DNA of 64,000 nt from Byssochlamys sp. IMV 00236 (lineage: Eukaryota > Ascomycota > Eurotiomycetes > Eurotiales > Thermoascaceae). Position 1 is the first letter of the stretch. The number at the start of each line of letters is the position of its first letter. Made by a program: the position numbers and the translations under genes. The notes under the pieces were generated by a model. The model had not been told where the DNA came from. It saw nothing but the letters and a program-made list of their open reading frames with translations, and searched no databases. Location of the stretch: positions 248,001 to 312,000 of the forward strand of contig MSJH02000629.1 in NCBI GenBank assembly GCA_001931875.2, read 5' to 3'. Of this stretch, positions 11,038-24,017 are shown in pieces.

Positions 11038-14000
11038 CATTTATGACTTTGTCGACCCAGCTGTGATCATTCCCCTGATTCTGTTTGAAAAACCGTCAGC
11101 TCATAGACATGATGATACCGTGTATACAGCTTACGCTTCTAAAGAGTGCTTCTTGCTCCTCAAGAAGCTCCTTGGTGAGCCTGGTGTTTCCAGTATCACG
11201 GTGCATGGTGTGTGAGGAGAGTAACTCTCTAAGAACGCGATCTGGAATATGGTTCAGCGATTTGAAGAAACGATCTATCTGAGAAAGAGGCATCATACTG
11301 ACTAGGAGACCTTGCTACTAACTGACCTCAACGTTTCTATTATCTCGCTGACCTCTGTTTCCAGATTTATGACTCAGTTTCTTGTGGACAGATCGCGTAA
11401 GTGTTGTGTCAAGATAAGGATGCTCGTTATTGTGTCTAACTGAATGTTCGCGAAAACGGACATAGAGTTATTTGCTTTTCTCAGAGGAAATATGGACACA
11501 GTCTTCCATTTATGGCTGAATATCATGCCACAGCGCTCCATGTAAATCCTGGAGGTTAGTATGCGAACGACATCGAAGGCATGTTTCCACATGGATCGGA
11601 GCTCAGTATGTATTAGGGTGGAAGGGCTACCTAGTGTGTTACTTGGTACATGGCTGTCCATATTGGGTCATGTAGAGCTACTCGGGGCTCTAGTTACCAC
11701 TTGCAGTAGGTGACCTGCGCCCATGATTTGGCTGAGATGTCAGGGTAGACTCTAACATATGTCCCTTTGGCTCGCAACATGATACGAATCAGCCCAGCAT
11801 CCTTGAATCTAAGGCAACCGGTTACTATCTTGAGACAGAAACATCAGTTTCCCTGGAAAGCAGCGTCAGACCGTCTATCTCCGTGACATTAAACTTCCTA
11901 CCAAGGCCTTCTTGACGCCTTATTTGCCTGCGTAACCTGGAAGCCTGCGTAACTCCGCGAACTACTGCATAATAATCACGGGCCGTCAGCCGTGCAGGGG
12001 GAATAGCTTAATCCGATATATGAAGGCGGGGTCTAAAATCCACTTACCGTTGTGCCGGACTCACCGGACACATAGTGCTTGGATTTGCAGAGGCTCTGTC
12101 AAGAAACTTGCCGTTATTGGATTTGTGACAAGGTTTCAGCATTCCAGACCCTTATAATAGCTGAAAGCTCATACTGTCTTAGGCAGACTAGTGTGAATAA
12201 ATGCACGACTGGTTCCTTTATAGTGTCCTTCCCAAACTTTAAAGTGTCCGAAAGTCTGATATGGGGCCCAAGAGGACGGTTTCACCGCCTCAATTTCCAG
12301 TTTCTTGGGTCGCCCAACACCTACATGAAAGAGCCTCATTTTTGAAAAGGTGATTCATAGTTCTTACTATGCAATAGCTCATTTTCATGGCAGAATCATA
12401 CCATATTGCCGGTAATCATTATACTCTTGGTACTCGACCCGTCACCCGAAGACTATATCCTGGTTGCATGTTTCTCCTGTAAAATTCGATAATACTAAGT
12501 GGGCGTGTTGCATCTATCAGAAGTCTACCTCTCATACTGATCACCGAATCCAAGGCAGCTTGATATCGGTACTCCACTGACAAATTGGATAACTATGACA
12601 GCAAAAGGAACTGGAACTTGCTGCGCTCCCCATGTGGAAGATGCGTATCACGCAACAATATGTCTTTCGATACGCCAGTGCGGGGTCTAGAAGCACAATA
12701 CGGAGTAGACAAGACGTGGGCTGGGAATCCCAAGGCTCCGGGTCTTCCATACTTACTGGGTCAAGGCTCCCGACGCTCAGGTTACTCAATTTCGCTTCCA
12801 CTGTGTCGGGTCGTCTGGAAGACCATATCTATCATTGAGAACCACTTCGGGAACCGGAACACCGTCCCGTGTCATCCGACAAAAGTACCGACTATCAATC
12901 ACCCACTTTCTCTGTTCCCTAGAGCTCGAAAGCCCCAATCACATCAGGCTAGGTGGTTAGAATTGAGGCTTTTGCTGCACACCGCTCCATTGTCGACTGC
13001 TTCGCACTGCGGTTCTCGTACTTTTGACAGAATTTAGTTCGATTCATTTCATCAGACAATGTCCCTAAGGGAGTCTCCGCGCAAGGTCCCTAAGCAAAGA
13101 GTTTTTCTTTTCTTTTCTTTTTTCTCCCAAAATACAGGATAATCTAGGATTAGGGCGGAACATACAGAAGCGTCTAGGGAATCTGGAAAAGGTTCCGAGA
13201 GCTGGTATTGTACATTTTCCCTGTCACAGGCTATGTACAGGGCTAGGAACGGCATGAAAATTCCTCAATCTCACTCTCATGCGACCTACCAGCCCACCCT
13301 TATTATTATTACTGTGCATAGATATCGTTCCCGAATAATTGGTTTTACTTTCCGGAGACATCTATCAAAAAGGCAACCATTGGCCAGGCTAATAGGGAAC
13401 TATGTGCGTACACTTCATTCCCACTCAAGGGCCGTGCCCTGCTTCTACTCAGTTAGCGCTAAATACTGGATAACAGACAGTCTAACGCAGAAGATATCTT
13501 CCTAATCTATGGAATTATGCTATTATTCTTTGAAAAGTGATGTCTGAGTCCACAGGAAATACACTTAGGACTGTGCTCATGTGTTTCTTACGAGGGAATT
13601 TTTTACCTTTGATTTTCTCTTTTTTCAATGCTCTGATTTTGAAATCGGCTTTTCAACCTCAAAGGGTTCTACCTATGTACTTCTTCTCATATGTAGTAGG
13701 TTTGAAGAGTGGGGATAAACTGAGCAATTCCGGGAGCGGGATTTAGTTTGGCGATTTCTGGGTCCCGTGTGCCATTACTTTCAGGCTCTTGAATTCTCTG
13801 GCGACGAGGCTGCCGCGTGCATCATTTCTCTTCGAAACTGTATATATGCTCTTGTTCTGTAAAAGGTCGATAAATCGAGCATGTCATAAATAAGGCCAGT
13901 GTTTCCTAATTTCGGGTTTCAATGCAGGAGTTGCCTGAAACCGGGGCCCATCTGCCATTCGTAGCCGGTTCGCGGACATGGAATTAGGACCAAAGAATAG

Positions 14001-14309
14001 GGCTGGGTTCCCGGATATGGAGCAGTTATCTCGTATATTGGTGATCTTCTTTGACTTTGTCTTCCGTTCCCTGACGCAATACACATTATGTACCAGAGAA
14101 TCAGAAAAGAGGCTGTCTGTCTTGACGAGCATAGTATGTGATAATACAAAAGTATTGCAAACGCCAGTTTGTGTGGACCAATTCCCATATCAATCTAATC
14201 GTGCAATTAACTAAAACCAGAAATGATCCAGTCCTGCTAGTCTAATACCCATAATCCCAAAGCCTTTCAAGGTACCAGACATGGCATCAGGATCTCAATT
14301 GAAGCTCTC
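11038..14309. other. Long gene-poor region
   Basis: About 3.3 kb with no gene I can support. There are frames of up to about 150 codons (12585..13037, plus strand), but they lack recognisable domains. No terminal repeats, transposase or reverse-transcriptase motifs were seen. It may be decayed sequence, or hold long untranslated leaders or non-coding transcripts. Confidence 0.4.
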
Positions 14310-16770
14310 TCAATACAGCCTATTCTGTCGCCAAAACGCCGGAGGTCCGCAATCCCTCTCAGTTGTGTTCTTTAGAGAACTAGAATGGTGTGTCTGTTCC
14401 AAAAGAGCCGAATGCTGTGTTGCTAAGTCTTGCATGTGCGGGCTTTGATGAAGGGAGTCTGCAGCCAGCGGAAAAGAGGAGTCCCACGTCGGTAACTGAC
14501 TTGTATATGGGCGCGATACTTCCGGCAGGATGGAATATCGAGGTTCTTTCGAGATGGCACCACGGAATGTCGAACCCAGTATGGGCTGTGCAAACGGAAT
14601 ATCTGACAGAAAGTTATCGCGAGATCCATGTGCGACTCCAGCGCGAGACCCTGGAGAAAGTGTCAGGAAGCCTGGTAACTCATCCTGAAACTCCCATTTG
14701 TCGAATTCCTCGTTCTTCATATCAAGAATTTCTTCGATGGTGTGCGAATTTCCGTATAGATTAAACAAAATGTCATCCACACTTGGAATGCTAGCACTGA
14801 TAGCATATTCTGTCTGGAGGTCAAGCGATCCAGTGGGTCCTTGGTGTTGACTAAAACACTCATCGCCCTTTTTGATCTCTCTATCTCCAACATCTTTGGC
14901 ATCCGAATTACTAATGTAATATGTGGCTGGTGGTTTGCAGTGGTCAAATGGCAATTCTCCTTCGCCCACCGACCATGGTGACTTGTCGGTGATCTTCTCA
15001 GCTAGCATCACCTGTGACGCAGAACGGTTCGTCGGGCTCACATGAACAGGAAGCTCCGTAGACCTTTCGTGTGAGGGATTGTTCTGAGGATGGCCCTTTG
15101 ACAACAGCTCAGCGTGGTTTGGATGCGTGCTTCTATAATTTCCGGGGTGATGCTTGCTTCTGGTATTCATGGAATACTGTCTGTTCCCTAGGTCGACCAC
15201 CAGTTTCTCAGTACCAGAAATGTCGTCCTGGAGACTTTGCAAGTGTTCTCGATGTTCGGAGAGCTTCTTCAGATCCTCCAGATTGTAGTATGCCTTCTTA
15301 TCCTCAGCAACTGCGTATCTTCCATCGTTTTGATGGTTTGACTCATTCAAGAGAATCCCAGTCACGTATGTCAACAGAGACGGATCCAGTTCTTGAGAGT
15401 GAGCTGCTGCCTCACTGTCTGGATAAGGACAGATAAATGAAGAGTCGGGGTCCATTGACATCTTCTGAGGGCAGCGGGTGTTCGTGTTAGTTGTTCTGTC
15501 GGGAAGTAACCGAAAATAGTTGTTAGATTTGACCAAGTTGCTTTTCCTCGACAGCGGTGAAGTTGTCATGATTTGTGGACGGTGAATTCCTGAGGTCGCA
15601 ATCTCATGACAATGAATCTCTTGACCGTTTTCTTTGCAGTTCTTCTGTCTGGCAGCCTGTGTGTCGACAGGTCGGACAGCTGTCGAAAAATATTGTGATA
15701 TTTTTCTGTATGACCTTTCTGCTGGGCTTGGCTTAAGATATCGCTCCTCTGTCGCTTGTTTATCTCTGTGATCATTTTGATGTCCGCGTTTGTGGAGGAA
15801 GTTCATTTCTGAAAATGTGAGATCCGGGACTAATGGTAAATGTTAGATGTGCACATTATGCAATCCGGATATACAAGGTGTGCGTACGATCTCGCGGTTT
15901 CACAGGGGTCGATGTTCTGCCTTTCCCAAAAATGCCCATTCTGTGACCGGGTTGTACCTGAGTAAAAAGAATCAGAAATGTATAGCACAGAATGACTGTT
16001 CTAATTCTCTTACCGTTAGGCGGTCAGTTGTGACATTGGCAGCATTGAAGTCTTCGCTGATCTGCGTATGTCTTCTTCTTTTTCTTCTTGGTTTGTTATT
16101 CTTTTTTCCTGAAGTGGATGCAATCCGCTGGGGAATTGTTGTCGCCTTCGGTTGATATCGATCCGGTCTAGTTTTTGCTCGAGACTTCCTTTCATATTTC
16201 TTTTCGACAATCCTTCTTCTTTTAGTATTAGCTGTTTTCGAGCCCAATTCTAATGTAAGGTCCTGCACTTTCTCGGTTACAGGAGAATGGAGGACAACTT
16301 CGTCCGAAATCACGCGTCGACTTTTTTGCACTGAATTTCCTTGAATCCCTGAAAGGTTGTCTTGACAAATTGAGGTTGTCCTGTTCCCTCCACGGTCATA
16401 TACATCGGGAGTATGATAGAACCTGGCATCTGGAGAATCATGTGGGTTACGCGCACGGAAAGTATTAAGACCATGGTCTACCTGGTCACTGTCTGATCTG
16501 GTCAGCCTGATTCTGCATGACATCAACCAAGGGGGCTCTGTTACATGGAGACTGCAACGGATTTGCATGGATATTTTCAGAGCGCTGTTGTTGTATCAGC
16601 TCGTGCGATGTTTTGTTCTGGTCCTGCACTTCCTCTGTGGCATTGCACTCCCGTATGGGAGCTCTCGTTCCGTTAAAGTCATCAGACGTGCGTTTTGTGT
16701 GTAGGCCAGAAGGCACCTCGGTTTCAGAGAGCCACTTAAATATGTAGGAGGTTTTGTCAATACCAGCCAT
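14310..16770 (-). CDS. Conserved filamentous-fungal protein of unknown function, 764 aa
   Basis: Four exons (16545..16770, 16014..16492, 15888..15957, 14310..15829) join in one frame. The start MAGIDKTSYIFKWLSE resembles the N-terminus of a protein family I associate with Aspergilli. Conserved-looking blocks are a basic stretch near residues 155-215 (KKYERKSRAKTRPDRYQPK, then a Lys/Arg-rich GKKNNKPRRKRRRHT), SEDFNAANVTTDRLT near 219-235, MGIFGKGR just after the third exon begins, and PDLTFSEMNFL near 260-270. These blocks are divided among three exons, which supports the splicing. The remaining 490 residues are Ser/Asn/His-rich and probably disordered. The basic regions suggest a nuclear or nucleic-acid-binding protein, but this is inference. 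Confidence 0.72.
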
Positions 16771-19201
16771 ATCTCAGGCTTTCGATATATGAGCCAGCTC
16801 TGTCCAAGCAAGAATCTGGCTCGAGCTTAAGAAAGTCATTCAAACGAGGCACTTCTGATCTATCTCCGAACAAAGAGATCGGCCCAGATGAAGGTTATTG
16901 TGTCTTCATTTCTATCATCATTGCTAGGTAACCCGTATGATTGCTCTGGTGTACAAGGTAGGTAAGCATAAGGAAGCTAAATTGGGCAACTGCGTCGTCG
17001 CTAACCAGTCCCGCTCACACTTGACTGTCAAGCTCTGTTTACCACCGTTCCCGTCGACCAAAGTGCAAGCAGGCGACTACACGAATGCCATTTATCCCAC
17101 GAGCATTGAAAACAATACGAGCAATGAACTAACTTATCATGGCTCAGCCGAAATCAGATCACATCGGTAACGGTCAACAGCAATGTATCGATCTGCGTCT
17201 GAAGAGGAAGCTAGTGACCGTATCACGACTCAGATCACTCATGCAAATTCGTGGCGAGTCATTGTACTCGAGGACCCCACCAATGCAGATGGTACCATGT
17301 TATAGAAGCTGACGTTTCAAGTGTTCAGAGCGACTGTTGAAGCTGCATCGCGGCGATCGCGTGGACGACGGGCTCGATCAATCGCCTAGAGACCGACAAA
17401 AACGGCCTTTGAGCAGTAGCCAGCATGTGGTCCTACTTATCATGAAACATCTGATAACGGTTCTATCTTACCATATGTCCGCCATTGATAGAAATGTCGC
17501 AACGATCCCCATGATGCAAGAGACGAGTGGCATTGGGGCGAACCCCAGTTGGATCCAAGAAGCGGAGATCAACCTTGTTTGATTGAGGGATAAAGGGCTC
17601 GTTGCTCTGACGATCGCCTTTGATATACTGCAAGCCTGCAACGGATCGATAGCTCTAGCATTGGCGGAAAAGTAAACCAGAAGAATGGCCAACCGCGTCG
17701 TTTGGGGAGATGACCGTTAGGCGCGCATCGCTGCAAGTTCAGGTGATCCGCTAAGCTCCGCAGCTTAGCCGGCAATTCTCAACAGCTTTGCCCCGTTGAG
17801 AGATACATGATAATAGTTAACTCGATCATTTGGTCAGAGCTCCAGCAGAACACGGTTGTCGCTCCAAGATATAGGCGGAGAGCTCCAATGTAGTCCCTGC
17901 CGCAAAGGCTACACTATCTACTGGGTCTGCCCTGCAGCCGTCAGCATTCGCCGCAAGGATTTGCCGCATCTTCAATCCCATCCACATCGGATGTTGAGGG
18001 ATCTACGCTTGCGCTGCGGTACGTTCCGGCCGAGATGGACAATGATGGGTGACCACGAAACTGGCCGTCCTTCTCAAGTTCTCAGTGGCCCCGGAGGAGC
18101 TGCTGCAGGAAAACTCATGCCAGGGTCCTTTAGCTCGGATTAGATACTTAAAAGGCTACGGGCATCTGCCTGGAGATCACTAGAGAACATCACCACCTGC
18201 AATAATCATACCGCAACTGGGTCCCCTCGGTTGATTCCTCGTCGTCTGGAAAAGGCTCGAGAAGCTTGGATTTCGTACAAGTTCGCAGAATATCTTCACT
18301 GTCTACGACTGGATACACAGAATAGCGACTCGAATTGGGTCTCCAGCACAGTCCCTGGTAAAGTCATATCACTCGATGTACAGGCTAGGTACAGGTTCTT
18401 GCCGAGGCCGGTCCGAGCACTTCGTTATAGGGTTTCAGATTAGTACATTTTAGTGTATATCATGCACATCCCATCCATCGTTCGCCCAGGGTCTCCAAGC
18501 TCTAGATGTACGGCGCTGGACTCTGCTCGTCTAGCCATCGCAGCCCCTCTTATGTCTACTCCACCGCAGTCCACCGTCCATGACAGCGGCCCAGTCTCCA
18601 GAACAAGAGGAATCGATCTTGGGATTGATTGGGGATGAAGTGTGCGTCAGCCGGTGTTAGCGCACCGGTTCTCTCCAATCCTCTCACCAGGCGTGCCCTT
18701 AGGTCGTCTTAGAGGTCTTTTGCCCATAACACCCGTGGCCGGCTCCTCGTTCTTTTCGTTCCTGGGCTTTATCTTGTCGCGACCCCTCCTTTATCCACGG
18801 CAGCCTCTTCTCCTCCCACCATCCATTTCTGATTTGGACTTCCGGCACATCTGTCCATCTGCATCCGCTGCAGACTTAGTCCAGCGTTGTCTGACAACAC
18901 ACAACGATACGATCAGAGTTTGATATCTGACTAGCTTTGACGGAAAATCCAACAAATGTAAACCCCTTACCTTCCTACATGTCAAAGTTACAAATATCTT
19001 TCGTGGCGATCGATCTCGTCGCGAAGCTCGAATAAAGAAAGACTGCTGTGCGCTCACCTGCCGTGCTAGCAGATCGACCTTTGGCCTAGACTCTTCTTCT
19101 CGAGATCAACAGAAAGATCTATCGAGTTTGAGGCTTAACATCTACTGACACATCTACGACAGTCCTATTTCTCTCCGAAAGAACCCCCTCTGGACATCAA
19201 T
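16771..19201. other. Gene-poor region upstream of the RNA-binding protein
   Basis: No coding gene is supported in these 2.4 kb. Frames of 60-95 codons occur on both strands without motifs or convincing introns. The last 500 bases are C/T-rich and probably form the promoter and leader of the RRM gene. Confidence 0.4.
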
Positions 19202-19949
19202 ATGTCCAAGCTCTTTGTCGGGTTTGTCTTCATTTTTTCCCTTGCTTTCTGCTCACTTGATGTCTCTCTTTGACTGATAACGTATGGAATGAAGCGGCCT
19301 CGCTTGGCACACAACCGATGAGACCCTGCGGCAGGGATTTGAGAAGCATGGAGCGATCGAGGAAGCCGTCAGTTGTTCTAATACGTCTTAACCATTGATG
19401 TGCTTCGTTTCCGTGGAATCTGACTCGATTCCTCGCCATGGTACAGATCGTTGTGAAAGACCGTGACACGAACCGCAGCCGCGGATTCGGGTTCGTCCGC
19501 TTCACAAACCCTGAAGATGCAGATGCCGCGATGAATGCTATGACAAATCAAGAGTAAGTCGACGGACATACAGCATCCCCGTAGTCGAATATAACCAGAT
19601 TGATATTGAATTGACACATCTATCAGATTTGATGGCCGCATTATCAGGGTCGACAAGGCCTCTGAGCGTACCGGACCCCGCAACGACGGCGGTTTCCATG
19701 GTCGCGGCGGTTACAACCGCACAGAGGGTAACAGTGGCGGTTACAATCGTGGCGGGTACAATCGCGCGGAAGGCGGCGGTGGCAGTTATGGTAAGTGGTT
19801 CCTGAATGTTGTAATGCGAATGCAGCAGCTAAACTATCTTTCATAGGCGGTTACGGACAAGGTAGGTAAATCCTGCTCGATCATGCAGAACTCCGTCTCG
19901 AGATGAGGAATCAGAGCTGACCCCGACCCAAGGAGGATATAGCCAGTAA
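19202..19949 (+). CDS. Glycine-rich RNA-binding protein with one RRM
   Basis: Six exons (19202..19221, 19295..19367, 19447..19553, 19627..19790, 19847..19861, 19933..19949) give 131 residues. The RRM occupies about residues 3-77, with RNP2 LFVGGL at 4-9 and RNP1 RGFGFVRF at 43-50, including the aromatic residues that stack on RNA. The tail is built of GGYNR and GGYG-type repeats, as in plant and fungal GRP proteins and mammalian CIRBP/RBM3, which bind mRNA and often respond to cold or stress. The last two exons are only 15 and 17 bases and encode the end of the Gly/Tyr tail (GGYGQ, GGYSQ), so alternative ends to the protein are easy to imagine. Confidence 0.9.
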
Positions 19950-20502
19950 GTCCCGCCTTGCACGACAATCACCGGGCCAGGAAGTCTTCTAGCAGTATGG
20001 ATCGACGAGACGCGATGGTGTGTTCCTGGATGATTTGACCTGCCGGTTACAATCTGAGTGCTGGATGGATCGAAGTTGTCTTTTCTATCTCTTGCAAGGC
20101 TTACAGTCTGGGAATGATCATAATGAATGCAGATGAAGGATCTCATGTTTCTATCGGGACGCATCGTTTGTTTGTTTGGGAGATTGCAAGTGCTTCGAAT
20201 GTGATGAACTTTATTCCCCCTAGGCCATCAAAAAATCTGTTTCAAGCTCATGATGCATCAACAATAAGGGCCAGTGGGCATTTGCTTTATCATTTTCATT
20301 ATGTCAAACAGCGTCCGCGCCGTTACAACAAAAGCACTTGTCTCATGATGACGAAGATCTCTCTTTACGTGGTGCGATTCCTATTCCTGTTGTTCGAATC
20401 CCCAGTCTATCGAAAACCGTAACTTCGTTGCTTGTCTTCTATGTGAAAGTCTAAAGCATCCAAATATGGTTGCGATATTCAAGGTCCATGCTGGGAGTCA
20501 GA
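19950..20502. other. Convergent intergenic region
   Basis: This lies between the 3' ends of the RRM gene and the minus-strand ChaC gene and presumably holds both 3' untranslated regions. No other element is seen. Confidence 0.4.
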
Positions 20503-22050
20503 TTACTCTGCCCGTGGAAATTCTGCATGAGACTGCGTCTCTGTCTTTCCTGGCTCAAACGCTTTCTTCGTCTTGCGCTCAGCCTCCTCTTCCTCCTCGT
20601 CGGCCAGCTTCTTCTCTTCGAGCGCTCTCACCCGTTTCACGAGGTCTGTGACGTGACCGTCCGCGCTACCTAGACCGATTCCTTCGAGCGCCTTCTCTAG
20701 AAGGTAGAGGTATTCCGTGTTCTTGCCACTTTGTCCGTGGCTCACACTGATAACGCGTGCGACGGCATCCGGGTCGCGCTCCGCAGGATCTCGAAGGAAC
20801 TGTGTGTTTGTGGGAAGGCCGATGTAGACCATGCAGGTCATGGGGACACCGGCGCCAGCGAGTCCATTCCCACCGGAAGATTCAGGAGCAACGGGGTAGA
20901 ATGGAGTGTAGTGTACTGTATAGCCGTTGATCTCGCGAATGTCCAGGTAGTCGTGGACTTCCTCCGCGTGGGAAGCAGGAATGTGGTAGGCAACACCCCA
21001 GACAGCGGAATCCGGGGAGGTTTCGAGATAGGCTTGCTAAAGGATCCGTGAGCAAAAATGTGTCAAAGGGGAAAATGCGGCTTCTAGCATGGTTTGGCCA
21101 TGGCTGGGTCTAAGATAAGACAACAGATCCACGGATGCGTGCATCTACCAACTTTGAGATGGACTAAATGGAAACACAAAAGACTATAGGGGAACTTGAT
21201 GAGGAAGATTACATACTGGATCATTCAAGGTCTCCCAAAAAGATCGTTCGATGACTGTCACCACGCGCCCGGGAGCCTCAGGGGTACCCCGATGATCCGC
21301 ACTAAACAAATTCTGTCAGGGTTCTCAAATGGTCGTTGTAAGAATATGCAAAGATCCTTATGCAAACACTTATCCGTGAAACATGTAACTGCATATTCCT
21401 AGATAATATTTGGATATAGCTGCAAAGAAGCAAGGAGTGAGTGCCGGCAAATGGGGTAACCCTTACCTAGCCTTAACAAGGATATCGGATTAGCGAAAAG
21501 CAGCACATTCAGGCTCATGTACGATCTACTCACCTGCCAAAACCTCCGCACATACCCATTGAGATGACCGGGGACTCTTTTATCTGATACGACCAATCAA
21601 TCAATACCGTGCTGCATTTCCACCGCAAATTGCATATAACATGTGCATGGGATAGGATGAGATATCTAAATGAGCCCAGCTTATCGAAAAAGACTAAGCT
21701 ATTTCGCCGGGTACATTGTAGATACCTAAGAAGACCCCAGGCGAAGGGTGAGAAGGCTGCACGTACCAAAATGCGGGGGTGGTTTCCATATCAAACTCCT
21801 GCGGCCGGGGGATCAGCTAACCCAATGTTTCAAGTCCAGAATAATAATAACAAAGAAAGTATAATAATAAGAAGACACAAATAGGATCTGTGTATTATTA
21901 TAAAGGATCCACGTGGATTTGTTACTCATAACAACAAGAAGAGACGTACCCGTAGCCGAATACCCAGAGATCTCCATCCGGGAAATGAGTCCGCCACGTC
22001 CGAGTACTCGAAGGCGTATGTACAGAAACCTTAGCTGGGGCTACAGCCAT
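20503..22050 (-). CDS. ChaC-type gamma-glutamylcyclotransferase
   Basis: Five exons (21950..22050, 21767..21798, 21534..21583, 21217..21312, 20503..21036) give 270 residues. ChaC enzymes cleave glutathione to 5-oxoproline and Cys-Gly in the cytosol. The glycine-rich substrate loop WVFGYGSLIW is at 29-38, assembled across the first intron. The conserved glutamate lies in DHRGTPEAPGRV (Glu73), and the block GVAYHIPASHAEEVHDYLDIRE followed by YIGLPTNTQF completes the fold. The ISVSHGQSGKNTEYL helix region is also typical. The C-terminus is a Glu/Lys-rich coiled tail. The first intron is about 150 bases and carries TAA repeats. Confidence 0.9.
21841..21872. repeat. TAA microsatellite in a ChaC intron
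   Basis: Short TAA/ATA trinucleotide runs (ataataataa, then ataataataa after a short interruption) lie within the first intron of the ChaC gene. A second TAA run occurs near 22348-22362, just upstream of the gene. Confidence 0.7.
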
Positions 22051-24017
22051 AATGCGGACGGCCCCGTGGGAAAATATACTTGACGATCGAATCGAATCTA
22101 TTTACCCCGTCTAGCAAGTTCAGGATCCCAGACTGACCTCGTGGAACTCGTCGCAGAGCGGCGACTTCCGGGTGCTAATTAGAGACGGAAAAGAGCCGAT
22201 CTGGAACAGACGGGACAAAAGGACGATGCAGAAACAACTCAAGCAACCTGACGATGCTAAAGTTTATGCTGGTTATCTTAATAATAATATCCACCTGTTC
22301 TCATTCGACGAGCACGTCATCCCAGCTGTGCCATCACCATCGTCGTCAATAATAATAATAAAGAGGGGGACAAATCGCGATCTGCCGTGCTCGCATAAGT
22401 ATCGCCCACTAAGTAAAGGTGTTTGCACTGTTTGTTGCTCCGCTTTCACCTTGAGGATGCGGGCATCGATCTTGCCGACCAGAGAGCCATTCTTCACTTC
22501 AAAGAACTGCTCCATCGAGGACGAGATAGCGCTGGTTGAACAGTAATAGTTCGTGATCCGATCCCCTCGACTTTCTTACTTTCAAATGTTTCAGGCTCGG
22601 TTGGCATCGGTACTTGTCTGGTCAGAAACAAGCAGTTTGATTGGACCGGATACAACGAGAACTGATCTCCGTCTGAATACTTAGTCAGAGCGACTTAATG
22701 CAGGATGCATCTAAAGACTAAGGTAGATAGGGAAGTCGATCGGCACAGTACCATTATTTCTCAGGCTTAGCTGTTCTATCTCCAGATCCCCGAATGGTCA
22801 GATCATGGATCATGGCAAACGATTGGATGTCTCCACATATCATGGCGCTGGTGCTAGGGAACTCCTTCCCTTCCCAACAGATATAGGGATAACGGATTGA
22901 ACCTATGAGCAGAAAATCATACAGAGCCTCCTCATCGTATTCGACCCAAACGAGGGTCTTGAGGATGCTAGGTTGAACATGGAGGACTGGCCAGCCTGAT
23001 ATGACACCGGCAAAACAAAAGGCTTAGGCTAATCTTGCCAGATCAACTTCCAATAGTCATAGTCGGCAATACCTATCTCTTTGCTGAGTCAAACTTCTCT
23101 TTAGTCAACTACATCAAACTCGAATGGAACGGCGACGGGCCTCTATAGCTTATTATAAGCTAGCTTTATCAGTGTCGTCTCTATCGCGTTCCCTCCGTCC
23201 TTCACAGCCCAACTAAACCATTGCGTATATACGGAAATGGAGAATAAAGTATAAAGAATGTACATATAGTACTGTCACTGGACATTATTATTGAAGAATC
23301 AAGCACCATCGACTTCTATATTAGGACGACATATCGAATCGCCTAGTAGTACGATCCACGAAGGAGTATATATCCAGCTACGATAGAAATCTGCCAAAGC
23401 TTCCTCATCAGGGTCTGAGAGCAGTTCGTCTGCGGGGTACACGAGCAGGCAGGCGTCGGACATGTCTCCCACAAATCAGAGAAGACACGGAGCCTTTCTC
23501 GGAAACTAGCCGCAGTCAATGAGGATGAACCACTGGGACAGTCATTTGCTAATATGATTGTCTAAAAGCATTCTGTGCCGAATCTTGTGAGAGGTAGAAG
23601 AGGAGCCTAAAGTTAGTGGACAGAGCTACTGTGTTTGTGGCTGTAGCTACACGATATTTTGGCCTTTTTTACAGTATTCTCAGGATCGGGAGTGGTGAGC
23701 TACTTTGCGTTCGGTAGTAGTCTAGACTTGGTCCAATGTTCTTGTCTTGTCTATCCTATTATATTATCCCTGCAATATATAAGATATAAGACAGACAATT
23801 CTATCCATCCGAATGCAACTGTACATACTGGACATGCATCAAAAAGAATATGCTCGACTCCGAAAATCGTTGCGAAAACACATAAATCCATCGGTATAAG
23901 ACCTCACCCCATCGACCTACCATAATAGGTACCTCGAATGCCATCCGTGAAAGAAGCATGTTGCATACATGGGAAGAAACAGATTTAATTACCAGCCGCA
24001 GCCCATCGTGACGCGAA
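22051..24017. other. Intergenic region with two small minus-strand frames
   Basis: Two minus-strand frames look protein-like. One is a 54-codon ATG frame at 23299..23463, starting MSDACLLVYPADELL. The other is an open frame without ATG at about 22754..23023. They share a DEEALxDF motif. Neither is joined by convincing splice sites, so they are more likely remnants than a working gene. The rest shows nothing. Confidence 0.3.

Noticed and set aside
11082..11296. Upstream exon joined to the 10685-11029 frame
   Set aside because: The natural acceptor at 11082 leads to an in-frame TGA before the second frame, so the join fails.
11800..12080. Possible three-exon minus-strand micro-gene of 38 residues
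   Set aside because: Splice sites can be found, but the product is tiny and unrecognised, so chance is more likely.
12585..13037. Plus-strand frame of 150 codons
   Set aside because: Composition is unlike the confirmed genes, with no motifs and no supporting introns.
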